64,000 bases of DNA from Fratercula arctica (taxonomy: Eukaryota; Chordata; Aves; Charadriiformes; Alcidae): NCBI GenBank assembly GCA_947846985.1, contig CANTUZ010000014.1, positions 8,239,738-8,303,737 on the forward strand, given 5' to 3'. The notes beneath the pieces were generated by a model that did not search any database, had not been told where the DNA came from, and worked only from the letters and a program-made list of their open reading frames with translations. This document shows positions 1-9,529 of this stretch, piece after piece (positions within the stretch are counted from its first letter, which is position 1; each line of letters opens with the position of its first letter). A program made the translations under genes and the position numbers.

Positions 1-2268
1 CTGGACGTCATCGACGCCGCCGAGGCCTTCGTCGACATCGCCGTCATGAGCTACCTCCCCACCACCGAATTCTCCCGCCCCCAAAGGTCCGTACGATCCC
101 ACGCCGATCCCACTTTGCCGGCGCCCCGGCGTTCCTAACTCTTCTTTTGCCCCCCACAGATTTTGGCCGGCCATCGATAACCGGTTGCGCCGAGCCGTCT
201 TCGAGCGCGGCGTCAAGGTTCGCTTGTTGGCGGCTTGTTGGCGGCACAGCCGAGCCGACATGTTCCCCTTCCTCAAATCCCTCGCCGCCCTCGCCGACAA
301 CCGCACCCGCTACGGCGTGGAGGTGGTGGGTACCGGGGGGGGCCGAGGGGACACCGCGGCGCGCCGGCGCGGCGACGTCTGGGCGGGTGACGGTCTCCTC
401 GCTCCCCCCCCCCCCCCAACCCCTCCTCCCTCCCCGCAGCGGCTTTTCGTGGTGCCGGCCAGCGCGGCGCAAGCCCGCATCCCCTACGCCCGCGTCAACC
501 ACGACAAGTACATGGTGACGGAGAAGGCGGCGTATATCGGTGAGCGCGGCGCCGCGGCGGTGACGGGGGCGCGGGGCGGGGGGGCTGGTTTTGGAGGTGT
601 CCTGGCACCCCCCAACACCAAAGTGGGGCGCCCCATAGCTCCCTGCCCCATCCTGGCATCCCCCAACACCAAAGTGGGGCGCCCCATAGCTCCCTGCCCC
701 ATCCTGGCACCCCCCAACCCCAAAGTGGGGCACCCCATAGTGTCCTGGCACCCCCCAACCCCAAAGTGGTGGCACCCCATAGCTCCCTGCCCCATCCCGG
801 CACCCCCCAACCCCCAAGTGGGGCACCCCATAGCTCCCTGCCCCATCCTGGCACCCCCCAACCCCAAAGTGGGGCACCCCATAGCTCCCTGCCCTGCCCC
901 AGCACCCCCCAACCCCCAAGTGGGGCACCCCATAGCTCCCTGCCCCATCCTGGCACCCCCCAACCCCAAAGTGGGGTGCCCCATAGCTCCCTGCCCCATC
1001 CTGGCACCCCCCAACCCCAAAGTGGGGCACCCCATAGCTCCCTGCCCTGCCCCAGCACCCCCCAACCCCCAAGTGGGGCACCCCATAGCTCCCTGCCCCG
1101 TCCCAGCACCCCCCAACCCCAAAGTGGGGCGCCCCATAGCTCCCTGCCCCATCCTGGCACCCCCCAACCCCAAAGTGGGGCGCCCCATAGCTCCCTGCTC
1201 CATCCTGGCACGCCACAACCCCAAAGTGGGGCACCCCATAGCTCCCTGCTCCATCCTGGCACCCCCCAACCCCCAAGTGGGGCGCCCCATAGTGTCCTGG
1301 CACCCTAAAGTCCCAAATTGGGGTGCCCCATAGGGCCCTCCCTTCTACCCCCCAACCCCAAAGTGGGGCACTCCATAGCCCCCACCCCATCCTGGCACCC
1401 CCCAACCCCCAAGTGGGGCGCCCCATAGCTCCCTGCCCCATCCTGGCACCCCCCAACCCCAAAGTGGGGCACCCCATAGCTCCCTGCCCCATCCTGGCAC
1501 CCCTCAACCCCAAAGTGGGGGGGCCCCATAGCTCCCTGCCCCATCCCGGTACCCCCCAACCCCAAAGTGGGGCGCCCCATAGCTCCCTGCCCCATCCTGG
1601 CACCCCCCAACCCCAAAGTGGGGCGCCCCATAGCTCCCTGCCCCATCCCGGCACCCCACAACCCCAAAGTGGGGCACCCCATAGCTCCCTGCCCCGTCCC
1701 AGCACCCCACAACCCCCAAGTGGGGCGCCCCATAGCTCCCTGCCCCATCCTGGCACCCCCCAACCCCAAAGTGGGGCACCCCATAGCTCCCTGCCCCATC
1801 CTGGCACCCCCCCAACCCCCAAGTGGGGCGCCCCATAGCTCCCTGCCCCATCCTGGCACCCCCCAACCCCAAAGTGGGGCACCCCATAGCTCCCATCCTG
1901 ACTCGGGGTGTCCCCGTCCCCCCCTCAATTCCCTGCCCCCCTTCCCAGCTGGACCCACGGGAGGACCGTGTGGGGCAGCCCCACTGCTCCCCACCGAAGG
2001 TAACCCCCCCCCACCGGCAAAAATCAATCTTTCAGGGACGTCCAACTGGTCCGGCGACTACTTCACGCGCACGGCGGGCTCGGCGCTGGTGGTGAACCAA
2101 ACGGCGAGCCGAAGCCACGGCAGCGGCGACGGCGGCGACGGCGGCACCGTGCGGGAGCAGCTGGAGGCGGTTTTCCAGCGGGATTGGAGCTCCCGGTACA
2201 GCGCCGGCATCGGCGACGCCGAGCAGTGGGAGAGCCTCTGCGGGGCGGCGGCGGCGGGTGACGGGTGA
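1..2268 (+). CDS. PLD3: PLD3, 5'-3' exonuclease/phospholipase D3, last four coding exons (5' end outside window)
   Basis: Exons by splice sites and frame: 1-86, 160-325, 440-539, 2036-2268 (stop TGA 2266-2268). The joined frame contains the family blocks [56 protein letters not shown] and TSNWSGDYF. The second HKD-type motif is visible as HDKYMVTE (H-x-K-x4-E; the usual Asp is Glu, as in PLD3 of other species). Possible N-glycosylation sites are NRT and NQT. PLD3 is a type II membrane protein processed in lysosomes, where it trims single-stranded nucleic acids. PLD4 is the alternative by sequence alone; the neighbour PRX favours PLD3. The last intron (540-2035) is swollen by a 51-bp minisatellite. 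The C-terminal tail after the conserved LEAVFQRDW block ends in a Gly/Ala stretch. Intron phases agree at every junction. Confidence 0.93.
595..1905. repeat. 51-bp minisatellite in last PLD3 intron, about 24 copies
   Basis: The unit carries CCCCAAAGTGGGG (an inverted repeat around AAAGT) followed by CACCCCATAGCTCCCTG and CCCCATCCTGGCA. A period of 51 is 17 codons, which explains the long open frames on both strands here. Copies differ mainly by C/T changes and one-base indels, and a few are shortened, for example near 740-770 and 1300. Confidence 0.95.
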
Positions 2269-2394
2269 AACCGCGTGTCCCGTCCGTCCGTTTCCCCCCC
2301 GCGCCCACAACCGCGCCGGTCCCGCGATTCCGAGGGGAAAAAAAAAAACGAAACAAAAAAAAAAAACAAAACCCCCAAAAAACGGGGGGAAAAA

Positions 2395-2412
2395 AATAAA
2401 ATAAAAAATAAA
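2395..2412 (+). terminator. PLD3 poly(A) signals (two AATAAA)
   Basis: AATAAA occurs at 2395-2400 and 2407-2412, about 130 nt after the PLD3 stop, at the end of an A-rich stretch (2338-2412). Confidence 0.8.
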
Positions 2413-2689
2413 GTTTGCCTTCGATTTTGCGTCGCTGGTAGCGAGTTTGGGGTTACGGAGGGTGCCAAATGCCGCGCCGGTGCCACGTCGTGTCGTCCCA
2501 CCCCCCCCGCAACTGAGTCTCAGCAGCACCGACCCCCATCCCGGTAAAGAATCCGACAAAACGCTGGGGTTTGTCGGCAAACGGTTTCTTCCGCGCGCGG
2601 CCTGGTCCCGCCGTGTCCGTCCCCTCCTCTCCGCCGGGGTTTTGCCGACGGGGGATGAGCCGGAGCGAGGAAGAGGAAGGTCTTTGGAG

Positions 2690-2830
2690 AGCTCTTGGTT
2701 GCCGGAGTTGCCGTCGGTTGGGCTGGCCGCCAATCGGTGTGCGCGGCGTGTTTTCCAGCACCCCGGCTGCAAGTCGCTGGAGCGTATTTCCACTCCTCCT
2801 GCCCGGTCTTCCCTTCCTTTCCCCCAAAAC
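2690..2830 (+). repeat. Duplicated block, copy 1
   Basis: The stretch with AATCGGTGTG, CACCCCGGCTGCAAGTC and TATTTCCAC recurs in the same orientation at about 4955-5050 with scattered differences, including a shorter copy of the segment before TGTTTTCCA. The two copies flank the unrecognised gene at 3289-4671. Positions 2413-2690 hold no gene that I can see. Confidence 0.8.
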
Positions 2831-2950
2831 CAAAAGAAGGGGCCTTGCCTCCAGCGGCAGGACCCCGGGAGGGAGAAAAAGCCCCCAGCCCGGCACCCCT
2901 TGTCCCAGCCCAGGGCCTCTTCCCCAGCCCATCAGGTTACCCTGCGCCGG

Positions 2951-3084
2951 GATGTCACCAAGGGGGCTCTGACCACCCCATGGTGTCACCAAGGGGGGCT
3001 CTGACTGCCCCGTGATGTCACAAAGGGGGTCTCTGACTGCCCCGTGATGTCACAAAGGGGGTCTCTGACCACCCTGTGATGTCA
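2951..3084 (+). promoter_or_regulatory. Five-copy 32-bp CRE-like array (TGATGTCAC)
   Basis: Units centred on GATGTCACC (2951), TGGTGTCACC (2981), TGATGTCACA (3013), TGATGTCACA (3045) and TGATGTCACC (3077) are spaced about 32 bp apart, each followed by AAGGGG and CTCTGAC. TGATGTCA is one base from the CRE TGACGTCA. The array ends 28 bp before a TATA box, so it probably drives the gene starting at 3289. Which factor binds is inference. Confidence 0.6.
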
Positions 3085-3111
3085 CCAAGGGGTCGTGCCT
3101 CCCTGCCCTCC

Positions 3112-3119
3112 TATAAAAG
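3112..3119 (+). promoter_or_regulatory. TATA box (TATAAAAG) of the unrecognised membrane-protein gene
   Basis: TATAAAAG lies 177 bp before the chosen ATG (3289). It predicts transcription from about 3140-3148. Upstream is the CRE-like array. Confidence 0.75.
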
Positions 3120-3288
3120 GGGGCGCGGGCACGGCAGGAGCAGGCAGCAGGCGCCGGGCACCGCGGTCTGGCACCGTCCGGACAGAGCGCGGCCTCGGCC
3201 TCTGCCACCCCCCGGCAGTTCCCATCCCTGGGTGCCCAGGAGGACACCGGGGATCTGCGTCGCGGTTCCGCGCCCCAGAGCCGGTGCT

Positions 3289-4671
3289 ATGGGGCGCTCC
3301 CACGTCCCCCGTGGGGCTCGCCTGGCCCTGCTCCTGCTTCTGGTGACGGGGCTCAGCGTGTTCTCGTGTCTGCTGCGGAGCAAACCTCTACGGGTAGGCG
3401 ACCGCCGCGCCGCGCTGTGCCGCACCGTGCTGCCCTGCGGCGCGTGGGGTGGCGTTGGGGGCTGCGGTGCGGGGCCGGGGGCTGCTCCCGTCTCACCGAG
3501 GTGCTTTGGGTCCTGCAGAGGTGGTGGAAGAAGAGTAAGAGAGGGAAGAAGGCGGAGAGAGCCCGGCCGGAGGAGCAGAGAGGTGAGTGGCCACCGAGCG
3601 CCTGGCAAACGGCCAACACCCCACGGCAGCCCTGAGCCGGGGGCTGCGCCGGGGGGGGCTGCCGGCCGCTCACTCCGTCTCCTCCTTCCGCAGCCTCTCG
3701 GGCAGCAGATGAAGGAGCAGAGCGCATGGAGACGCTGGAGGAGCGGTGAGTGTGGGGTGAGACCCCCCCCCCCCCCAGATCCTGCCCCAGACCCACCCCC
3801 CGTTGCCCTCCCCCTGCCCCCCGGCCCAGGAGGGGGTGCTGCCCGCGGGTCCCCGGGGCGCAGCGGGGGTCTCTCCTCTCTCCTCTGCAGGGTGGAGGCA
3901 TCGAAGAGCAACCGCAAGTCCCCGCGGGGCTCCGTTCCCTCCCGGCCAACCATTTATTATAGAGGCAACGATGGGTTGTTGCACCCCCTGCCCCTCCCGG
4001 ACACCCGGGACCCCCCCGGGACCCCCTACACCAATGGGGGCAACAAGGTGGAGGCGACGGGGCCGGCCCTCAACCAGGAGCTGATGGTGGGGCTCCTCCG
4101 CTCGGTCCAGGACAGCCTGGAGACGGCCCAGCGCTGCTGCGAGACGCTGAAGGCGCTGCAGGCCCGTTGGCACACGGCGGCGGCGACGGCGGGGATCGGC
4201 GGTCGGAACCTCCCCGGGGAGCCCTTCCGTCCCCCGGGAAGGACGGAAGCGCGGGAGCAGCCGGGAGCCGCGGCGAAGCCCCGGCGCCTGGGAGCGGAGA
4301 GTCCGTGGAGGGACGCGAACGCGGACGAAGCCGCGGACGAGGCCGGGGACGCCGGATCAGGCGGGAGCGGGAAGGAGAAACGAAGGAGAGGTCCCAAACT
4401 CGGCGGGGGGAGCCCGGCGGAGGCCGGGAGAAGCGGCAACATGGAGCCGGGCACCGGTAGCCCCCCAGGGCTGGGCAGGAGCAGCCCCGTGGGCGCGGAA
4501 GGCAGGAGGGAGAGGGCGCAGAGCCCCGCCGTGGCGCGCGGGGAACGCGACCAGGCGTCCCGCAGGATGTGCCCCATAGGACGCTGCTGCGTCTGGCTCT
4601 GGCACCGCCTGAAGGGTTGGTGGAGACGCTGCCACCGGCCCCGCTGCCTCCGCTCCGGCACGTCACGGTGA
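3289..4671 (+). CDS. Unrecognised single-pass membrane protein, 4 exons, about 333 aa
   Basis: Exons 3289-3393, 3519-3582, 3694-3745 and 3891-4671 have consensus splice sites and matching phases (0, 1, 2). I do not recognise the protein. Residues 1-11 are basic. Residues 12-30 (ALLLLLVTGLSVFSCLL core) form one hydrophobic segment, followed by a strongly basic stretch RRWWKKSKRGKK, so the topology should leave the C-terminal ~300 residues on the cytoplasmic side. Then come an acidic helical stretch, a Pro/Gly linker with PTIYYRGNDG, and a likely helix or coiled coil (LNQELMVGLLRSVQDSLETA, then RCCETLKALQARW) at about residues 147-185. A Gly/Arg/Glu-rich low-complexity region follows. The end is basic and Trp/Cys-rich (CCVWLWHRLKGWWRRC). 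It sits where human has HIPK4 but carries no kinase motif. Support is the TATA box, splice sites and AATAAA at 4797-4802; expression is unproven. Confidence 0.72.
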   Translation: MGRSHVPRGARLALLLLLVTGLSVFSCLLRSKPLRVGDRRAALCRTVLPCGAWGGVGGCGAGPGAAPVSPRCFGSCRGGGRRVREGRRRREPGRRSREVSGHRAPGKRPTPHGSPEPGAAPGGAAGRSLRLLLPQPLGQQMKEQSAWRRWRSGECGVRPPPPPDPAPDPPPVALPLPPGPGGGAARGSPGRSGGLSSLLCRVEASKSNRKSPRGSVPSRPTIYYRGNDGLLHPLPLPDTRDPPGTPYTNGGNKVEATGPALNQELMVGLLRSVQDSLETAQRCCETLKALQARWHTAAATAGIGGRNLPGEPFRPPGRTEAREQPGAAAKPRRLGAESPWRDANADEAADEAGDAGSGGSGKEKRRRGPKLGGGSPAEAGRSGNMEPGTGSPPGLGRSSPVGAEGRRERAQSPAVARGERDQASRRMCPIGRCCVWLWHRLKGWWRRCHRPRCLRSGTSR

Positions 4672-4796
4672 TGGGAGGGACCGTCGACGGGCGAGATGGG
4701 GTGTTGGGGGGGGTCGTATGGCCCTAGGCCCCGGGGGACCCCCCCCCGACCCCGGGCTTCCCCCCCCCCGGCTCCCCGATCTGGAGCGTTGAAAAA

Positions 4797-4802
4797 AATA
4801 AA
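4797..4802 (+). terminator. Poly(A) signal AATAAA of the unrecognised gene
   Basis: AATAAA lies 126 nt after the stop codon at 4669-4671, following a C/G-run stretch. Confidence 0.8.
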
Positions 4803-4954
4803 CGGTTTTGTCCGTCCCTGGCGCCGCGGTTGGTGGTTCCCGAGGGTTCTCCCGTCCCCGGGGCGGGATTCTCCGGCGGCTGGATAAGGTGTCCCCGAGG
4901 GCGGCGCAGACTTGTCCGAGTCATCCAAGTGCGGGGCTTCCACTCGCAAGCGCG

Positions 4955-5050
4955 TGAGCCTGGCCGGCAATCGGTGTGTTTTCCAACACCCCGGCTGCAA
5001 GTCACTCGGGCCTATTTCCACCCCTCCTGGCCCGCCTTCCGTCGCTTTCC
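4955..5050 (+). repeat. Duplicated block, copy 2 (direct copy of about 2700-2830)
   Basis: It shares AATCGGTGTG, TGTTTTCCA, CACCCCGGCTGCAAGTC and CTATTTCCAC with the block at 2690-2830. Confidence 0.8.
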
Positions 5051-5089
5051 CACAGTGGCCCAGTCCGAACCAGTGGGGGGTTCACCCAT

Positions 5090-5172
5090 TGCCCGCCGCC
5101 GCCCCGCAGAGGCTCTCCCACCGCTCGGCGTCGCCGATGCCGGCGCTGTACCGGGAGCTCCAATCCGGAGCG
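5090..5172 (-). pseudogene. Inverted partial copy of the PLD3 last exon
   Basis: Read on the minus strand, about 75 bases match the PLD3 coding end (about 2184-2256) with one clear substitution. The frame still gives [20 protein letters not shown] against GDAEQWESL in PLD3, then a Gly/Ala tail and a stop. It has no promoter or other PLD3 exons, so it is a duplicated fragment, probably moved together with the neighbouring block 4955-5050. Confidence 0.85.
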
Positions 5173-5660
5173 GGTTGAGGCCGGAAATTCCGGGAAAAAA
5201 AAAAAAAAGCAAAAATGGTTAAAAATGAGGAGAAAAGGAGAAAATAGAGCCCGGCGCTGGGTTCAAGAGGCGGAATGGGAGCCATGTGACAGATGGTGCC
5301 GGAATGGCACCGGACCTGGGAAGCGGAGGGTTCACGCATCCGTGGTTTGAGGCCAAAAATTTCCCCCCCAGAAAAGCAGAAATGGTTAAAAATGAGAAGA
5401 AAAGGAGAAAATAGAGCCCGGCGCTGGGTTCAAGTGGCAGAATGGGAATGGCGTGTGCCGGATGGTGCCGGAATGGCACCGGAATGGCGCCGGACCTGGG
5501 AAGCGGAGGGTTCGCGTGTCCGCAGTTTGAGGCCAGAAATTCCCGAACAAAAAAGGAGAAATGGTTAAAAATGAGGAGGGGGGGGGGGGGGGGCAGGGGG
5601 GAAGAGCGTCCGGCGCCGGGTTCAAGCGGCGGAATGGGAATGGACCCCTGGAACCCGGCC
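5172..5660. repeat. About 175-180-bp tandem repeat, nearly three copies
   Basis: Units start at about 5172, 5344 and 5524 with GGTTTGAGGCC, then an A-run, AAATGGTTAAAAATGAG, AGAAAAGGAGAAAATAGAG, CCCGGCGCTGGGTTCAAG, GGAATGGCACCGGACCTGG and GAAGCGGAGGGTTC. The third copy is cut short and has a G-run in place of the AAAGGAGAAAAT segment. Confidence 0.85.
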
Positions 5661-5839
5661 CAGCCCCACGGACCCCCACCCACAGACACGCTCGGGGGGC
5701 TCTTTTTTTTGGGATTAATATTTATTTGTTTGGGGGGGGGGCGATGCCGCCGTCCCCCCTCTCCCCTGGTTAATAATAACACCTGGAAATCGGGCAAAAA
5801 CCCCTTCAAACGCCCCCCCCCCCCCGAAAAAGATTAAGG

Positions 5840-5845
5840 TTTATT
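5840..5845 (-). terminator. PRX poly(A) signal (AATAAA on minus strand)
   Basis: TTTATT on the plus strand lies about 150 nt beyond the PRX stop. A second candidate is at 5731-5736. Confidence 0.6.
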
Positions 5846-5993
5846 TTTGGCGAGTGAGGGGTTAAAGAGGGTCGGGGGGGGGGGAGCGAGGGATGTTCCC
5901 CCACCCCATCACCATTTCGGGGGGGGGGGTCCCCAAAGACTCCCGTGGTCGGGGCTGGGGGGGGGTTTCACCGCTCGCCGCAGGCCTGGGGGC

Positions 5994-8900
5994 TCAGCCC
6001 CAGCTGGAATTTAGGGCCCCCCTCGCCCCCCGACCCCCCCGAATTGGAGCAGGGGGGGGGGCGACTTCCGTCACCCGGTTGAATTGGGGGTGCCCCGGGG
6101 AGAGCTCGACGGCGGGGAACCGCACCCTCCCCTCCTTGGGCTGGGGCCTGGGGGGCTCTGGCGGGGACCCCCCGGGGGTGAAACCCACCCTGGGCACCCA
6201 CCGCCGGCGCCGGGCTTTGGCCTCCGCTTCCCCATTGAGGTGGGGCTGGGGGTCCACCCCCCCCCCGTCGCCTCCCTTCTCCTTGGCCTTCGCCAGCGCC
6301 GTCACCGCCTTCTTCACGCCGCCCATCCTCATCCTCCCCTCCCCTTCCCGCCCGCTGCCGGCCAACCCCCCGCTCAATTTGGGCAATTTGACGCCAGAAC
6401 GGCGGCGTCCCGGCGGCGTATCCTTCCCGGGGGGTTGCTCCTCCATCCCATCCATCCCCGGCGGCGCCAACTCCAACGCCGGCACCTTCAACGCCGGCAC
6501 GCCGGTGGGTTTCGGTGTCTTCTCCTCTTGCGTTCCCGGCACGGTGAAACCCACCTCGGGGACGGTGAAACGGGGGGTCAACGGTTGCGCCCCCCCGTCG
6601 CCCGTCGCCCCTTTGGTTTTCGGCTTCAACCACATCGCGCCGGGAGATTCCGGTATTTTCCTTCCCGCCGTGCCGACGCTCAAGCTCTCGGCGCTTCCCC
6701 CACGTCTCATGCTCTTGGCGTCCCCCCCCAGGCGGATATCGGGGCTGGATCCCCCAAATTTCGGCAACTTGCTCAGCTCCGGCGCGGTGGGGAGTTTGGG
6801 CAAGGACGGCGCGCGCCGGTTGCCCAGCGCCAGCAGGGCGATGCCCACCCGCGGTACCCGAAGCCGAGGGGACCCCGGTTCCGCCGACCCCCCATCCTTC
6901 CCCCCCAACCCCCCGATTCCCCCCAACCACGGCGGCTTCATCGCCGCGCCGCCATCCCGGGGACCCTCCTCACCGCCGGCACCCTTGGCGCCGAAAGGTG
7001 CCAGGGATAATTTGGGGACCTTCAGCTTGGCCCCGGCGCCACCGACCGTCCCCAAAGCCAGGTCCAAGGCGGCCGCCGCCGCCGGACGGCTGACGGCGAT
7101 GCCGGCCGGGCCGCGAGACTCCGCCGGGGGACGCCCGTTGCCGTCGCCGCCCGTTTTGAGCTTGGCGAGGGACAACCCGAACCGCGGCAAAGCGAATTTG
7201 GAAGGTTTGGGTTTGGCGCCGGTTATCGGCGCGTCCCCGCCAAGCCGGGCCGGGCCGGCGATTTCTACCGCCGGCAACGCCGCCACGGGCTCCAGCTCCA
7301 AGCTGAGCTTTCGCAGCCCTTTGGCGAACCCAGCCGGCATGGCCGCGCCGTCCCCCTCATCCGGCACCACCGGCAACGCCAAACCCACGTCGACGCGCGG
7401 CACGGCGATATCGATGGATGGCACCGCCGCCGGCGGCAAGGTCAAGCGAGCCGGCGATGCCGGCGGCGACTCCGACCGCGGCGGCGGCTTCACCTCCAAC
7501 CGCGGTCGCTCGCCACCATGGGCCGGCTCCGGTTTGGGCACCCCGAGCTCCACGGCGGCGCTGGGGATGGCGATGGCGATGGAGGGGACGCAGATGCCGG
7601 TGAACCCCCCCGGCGTGCCGGCATCCCCCTCATCCTCCCGGATTTGGGCCGTGCCCAAATTCGGCACCTTGGGTTTTGGCTCCCCCAGCTTGATTTGGGG
7701 TTGACTTATGGCCGGGCCGGCCGGCAGCGGCAACACCGGCACCGCCACCTCCACCCGCGGCAGCCGGAATGCCGGCTCCTTGACTTGAGGGGTGTCCGGC
7801 GGCGCCGCACCGGCCAGGCTCAGCCCCACATTGATTTTGGGTGCTGCCACCTCCACGGCCGGTAGCCGGGGGCCAGTAGCCACCGGCACCTCGGCGGCGA
7901 CGCCGGGAAGCTCAGCTTTCGCCGGCGGCTCTTCCATCGCCGGTGTTTTGCCGGCGGCCGCTTCCTTGACGGTTAAGCGGGAGGGCGGCGCGCGCGGGCG
8001 CTTGGGCTCCGGCGCTGGCGGCACCGCGGGGGATGCGGCAGGCGGCGCGGCTCCGGCAACGCTCCGGCTCTTCAGCAGCTTGGGAAGTTTGGGAAGGGCA
8101 AATTCCACGGCCACGGCACCGGGAGGTGCCGCGCTCGCTGGGCTGGGCACCGGCGGCGCCGCCTTGGAGGGCGTCAGGAACGGGATGCTCTGGGTGAAGG
8201 GAGAGGGGGGGAGACGGGAGCTGGCACCCACCGCACCCCGTCCCGCATCCATAGGGACCCCCAGCATCCCGCATCCCAGTCCTGCATCCATAGGGACCCC
8301 CAGTATCCCTGTACTGCATCCATAGGGACCCCCAGCATCCCGCATCCCAGTCCCGCATCCATAGGGACCCCCAGCATCCCACATCCCTGTACTGCATCCA
8401 TAGGGACCCCCAGCATCCCACATCCCGGTTCTGCATCCATAGGGACCCCCAGCATCCCGCATCCCAGTCCCGCATCCATAGGGACCCCCAGCACCCCACA
8501 TCCCTGTACTGCATCCATAAGGACCCCCAGCATCCCACATCCCGGTCCCGCATCCATAGGGACCCCCAGCATCCCACATCCCTGTCCTGCATCCATAGGG
8601 ACCCCCAGCATCCCACATCCCTGTACTGCATCCATAGGGACCCCCAGCACCCCACATCCCTGTACTGCATCCATAGGGACCCCCAGCATCCCACATCCCT
8701 ATACTGCATCCATAGGGACCCCCAGCATCCCACATCCCTGTACTGCATCCATAGGGACCCCCAGCATCCCGCTCCCGCATCCATAGGGACCCCCAGCATC
8801 CCACATCCCTATACTGCATCCATAGGGACCCCCAGCACCCCACACCCCGCTCCTGCCCCGTGGGGACCTACCAGCCGGGCCCCCTTCCCCTGCTGTCCCT

Positions 8901-9375
8901 CTCCGCGGGCGCTTCCGAGCGGGATGCGACGCCGGAGGCAGAGGGAGACCTTGCAGGATCCGGCCCCCTCCAGCACCCGCTTCACCTCCTCGGGGGGGGC
9001 CCCCTCGAAGAACACCCTGGCGCTGAGCAGCCGGTCACCTACGGGGGGAGGGACACGGGGGCTGTCACCCTTCTTGTCACCCCCCCCCACCCCCCCACCC
9101 CCCCCGGCCAAATCCCGCCCCCCCCCACCTTGCTGGACCCGCAGGGATTTGGGTGCCGTGAGGATGTAGAGCCCCTGGGGGTCGCGGGCCACCCTGACGC
9201 CCCTCACCCCGGCCTCGGGCGCCGTCTCCAGCTCCACCAGCTCCGCGGGCTCCTGTGGGGCAGAGGGATGGATTGGGGGGGGGGATGGATGGGGGGGGGG
9301 GGGATCTGGGCCTGCCCCCCCCCCCGCCCCACGCCGTGCCCCACACGCGCCCCCCACGGCCACACTCACCTCCAT
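5994..9375 (-). CDS. PRX: PRX, periaxin (myelin PDZ scaffold), about 830 aa
   Basis: Coding exons on the minus strand: 9375-9370 (ATG GAG only), 9252-9129, 9038-8872 and 8189-5994. Splice sites and phases agree. The first 100 residues form the PDZ-like domain: ELVELETAPEAGVRGVRVAR, then GDRLLSARVFFEG and CKVSLCLRRRIP, matching the periaxin GDQLLSARVFFE and KVSFCLKR blocks. Next come a basic stretch and VEFALPKLPKLLK, then many spaced LPK, VPKL, FALPRFGLSLAKLK and RLRVPRVG motifs typical of periaxin. In Schwann cells it links dystroglycan-DRP2 to the cytoskeleton, the PDZ end mediating dimerisation. Human L-periaxin is 1461 residues; this form is much shorter because the long LPEV/VPEM pentapeptide repeat block is nearly absent and no acidic C-terminal run is seen. 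The final intron holds a 39-bp minisatellite. A non-coding upstream exon with an acceptor at about 9489 is possible. Confidence 0.9.
8235..8850. repeat. 39-bp minisatellite in last PRX intron, about 15-16 copies
   Basis: The unit contains CATCCATAGGGACCCCCAGC, then ATCCCACATCCC and TGTACTG. A period of 39 is 13 codons, so it fuses falsely in frame to the PRX exon that starts at 8189. The acceptor TTCACCCAG just before AGCATCCCG shows where coding begins. Confidence 0.95.
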
Positions 9376-9529
9376 GGGGGGGGTCCCCTCCTCCGGGGGG
9401 TGGCACTGGGGTGCCGGGGGCGGGGGGACAAAGGCGGTGGCAGGGGACGGGGGGGGGGGGGGGGGGGGGCTGCGACGCCTCAGGCTCCTGCAAATGGGGT
9501 GGGCGGCCCCACAACCGCCCCGTTGCTGA

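Noticed and set aside
44..1896. Long open frames on both strands (up to 612 residues) with Gly/Trp or Pro/Ser repeats
   Set aside because: They are translations of the 51-bp intronic minisatellite, whose period is 17 codons; PLD3 splice sites flank it.
8235..8843. Extension of the PRX main frame into a 13-residue repeat protein
   Set aside because: The acceptor TTCACCCAG precedes 8189 and joins in phase to the PDZ exon at 8872; the repeat is intronic.
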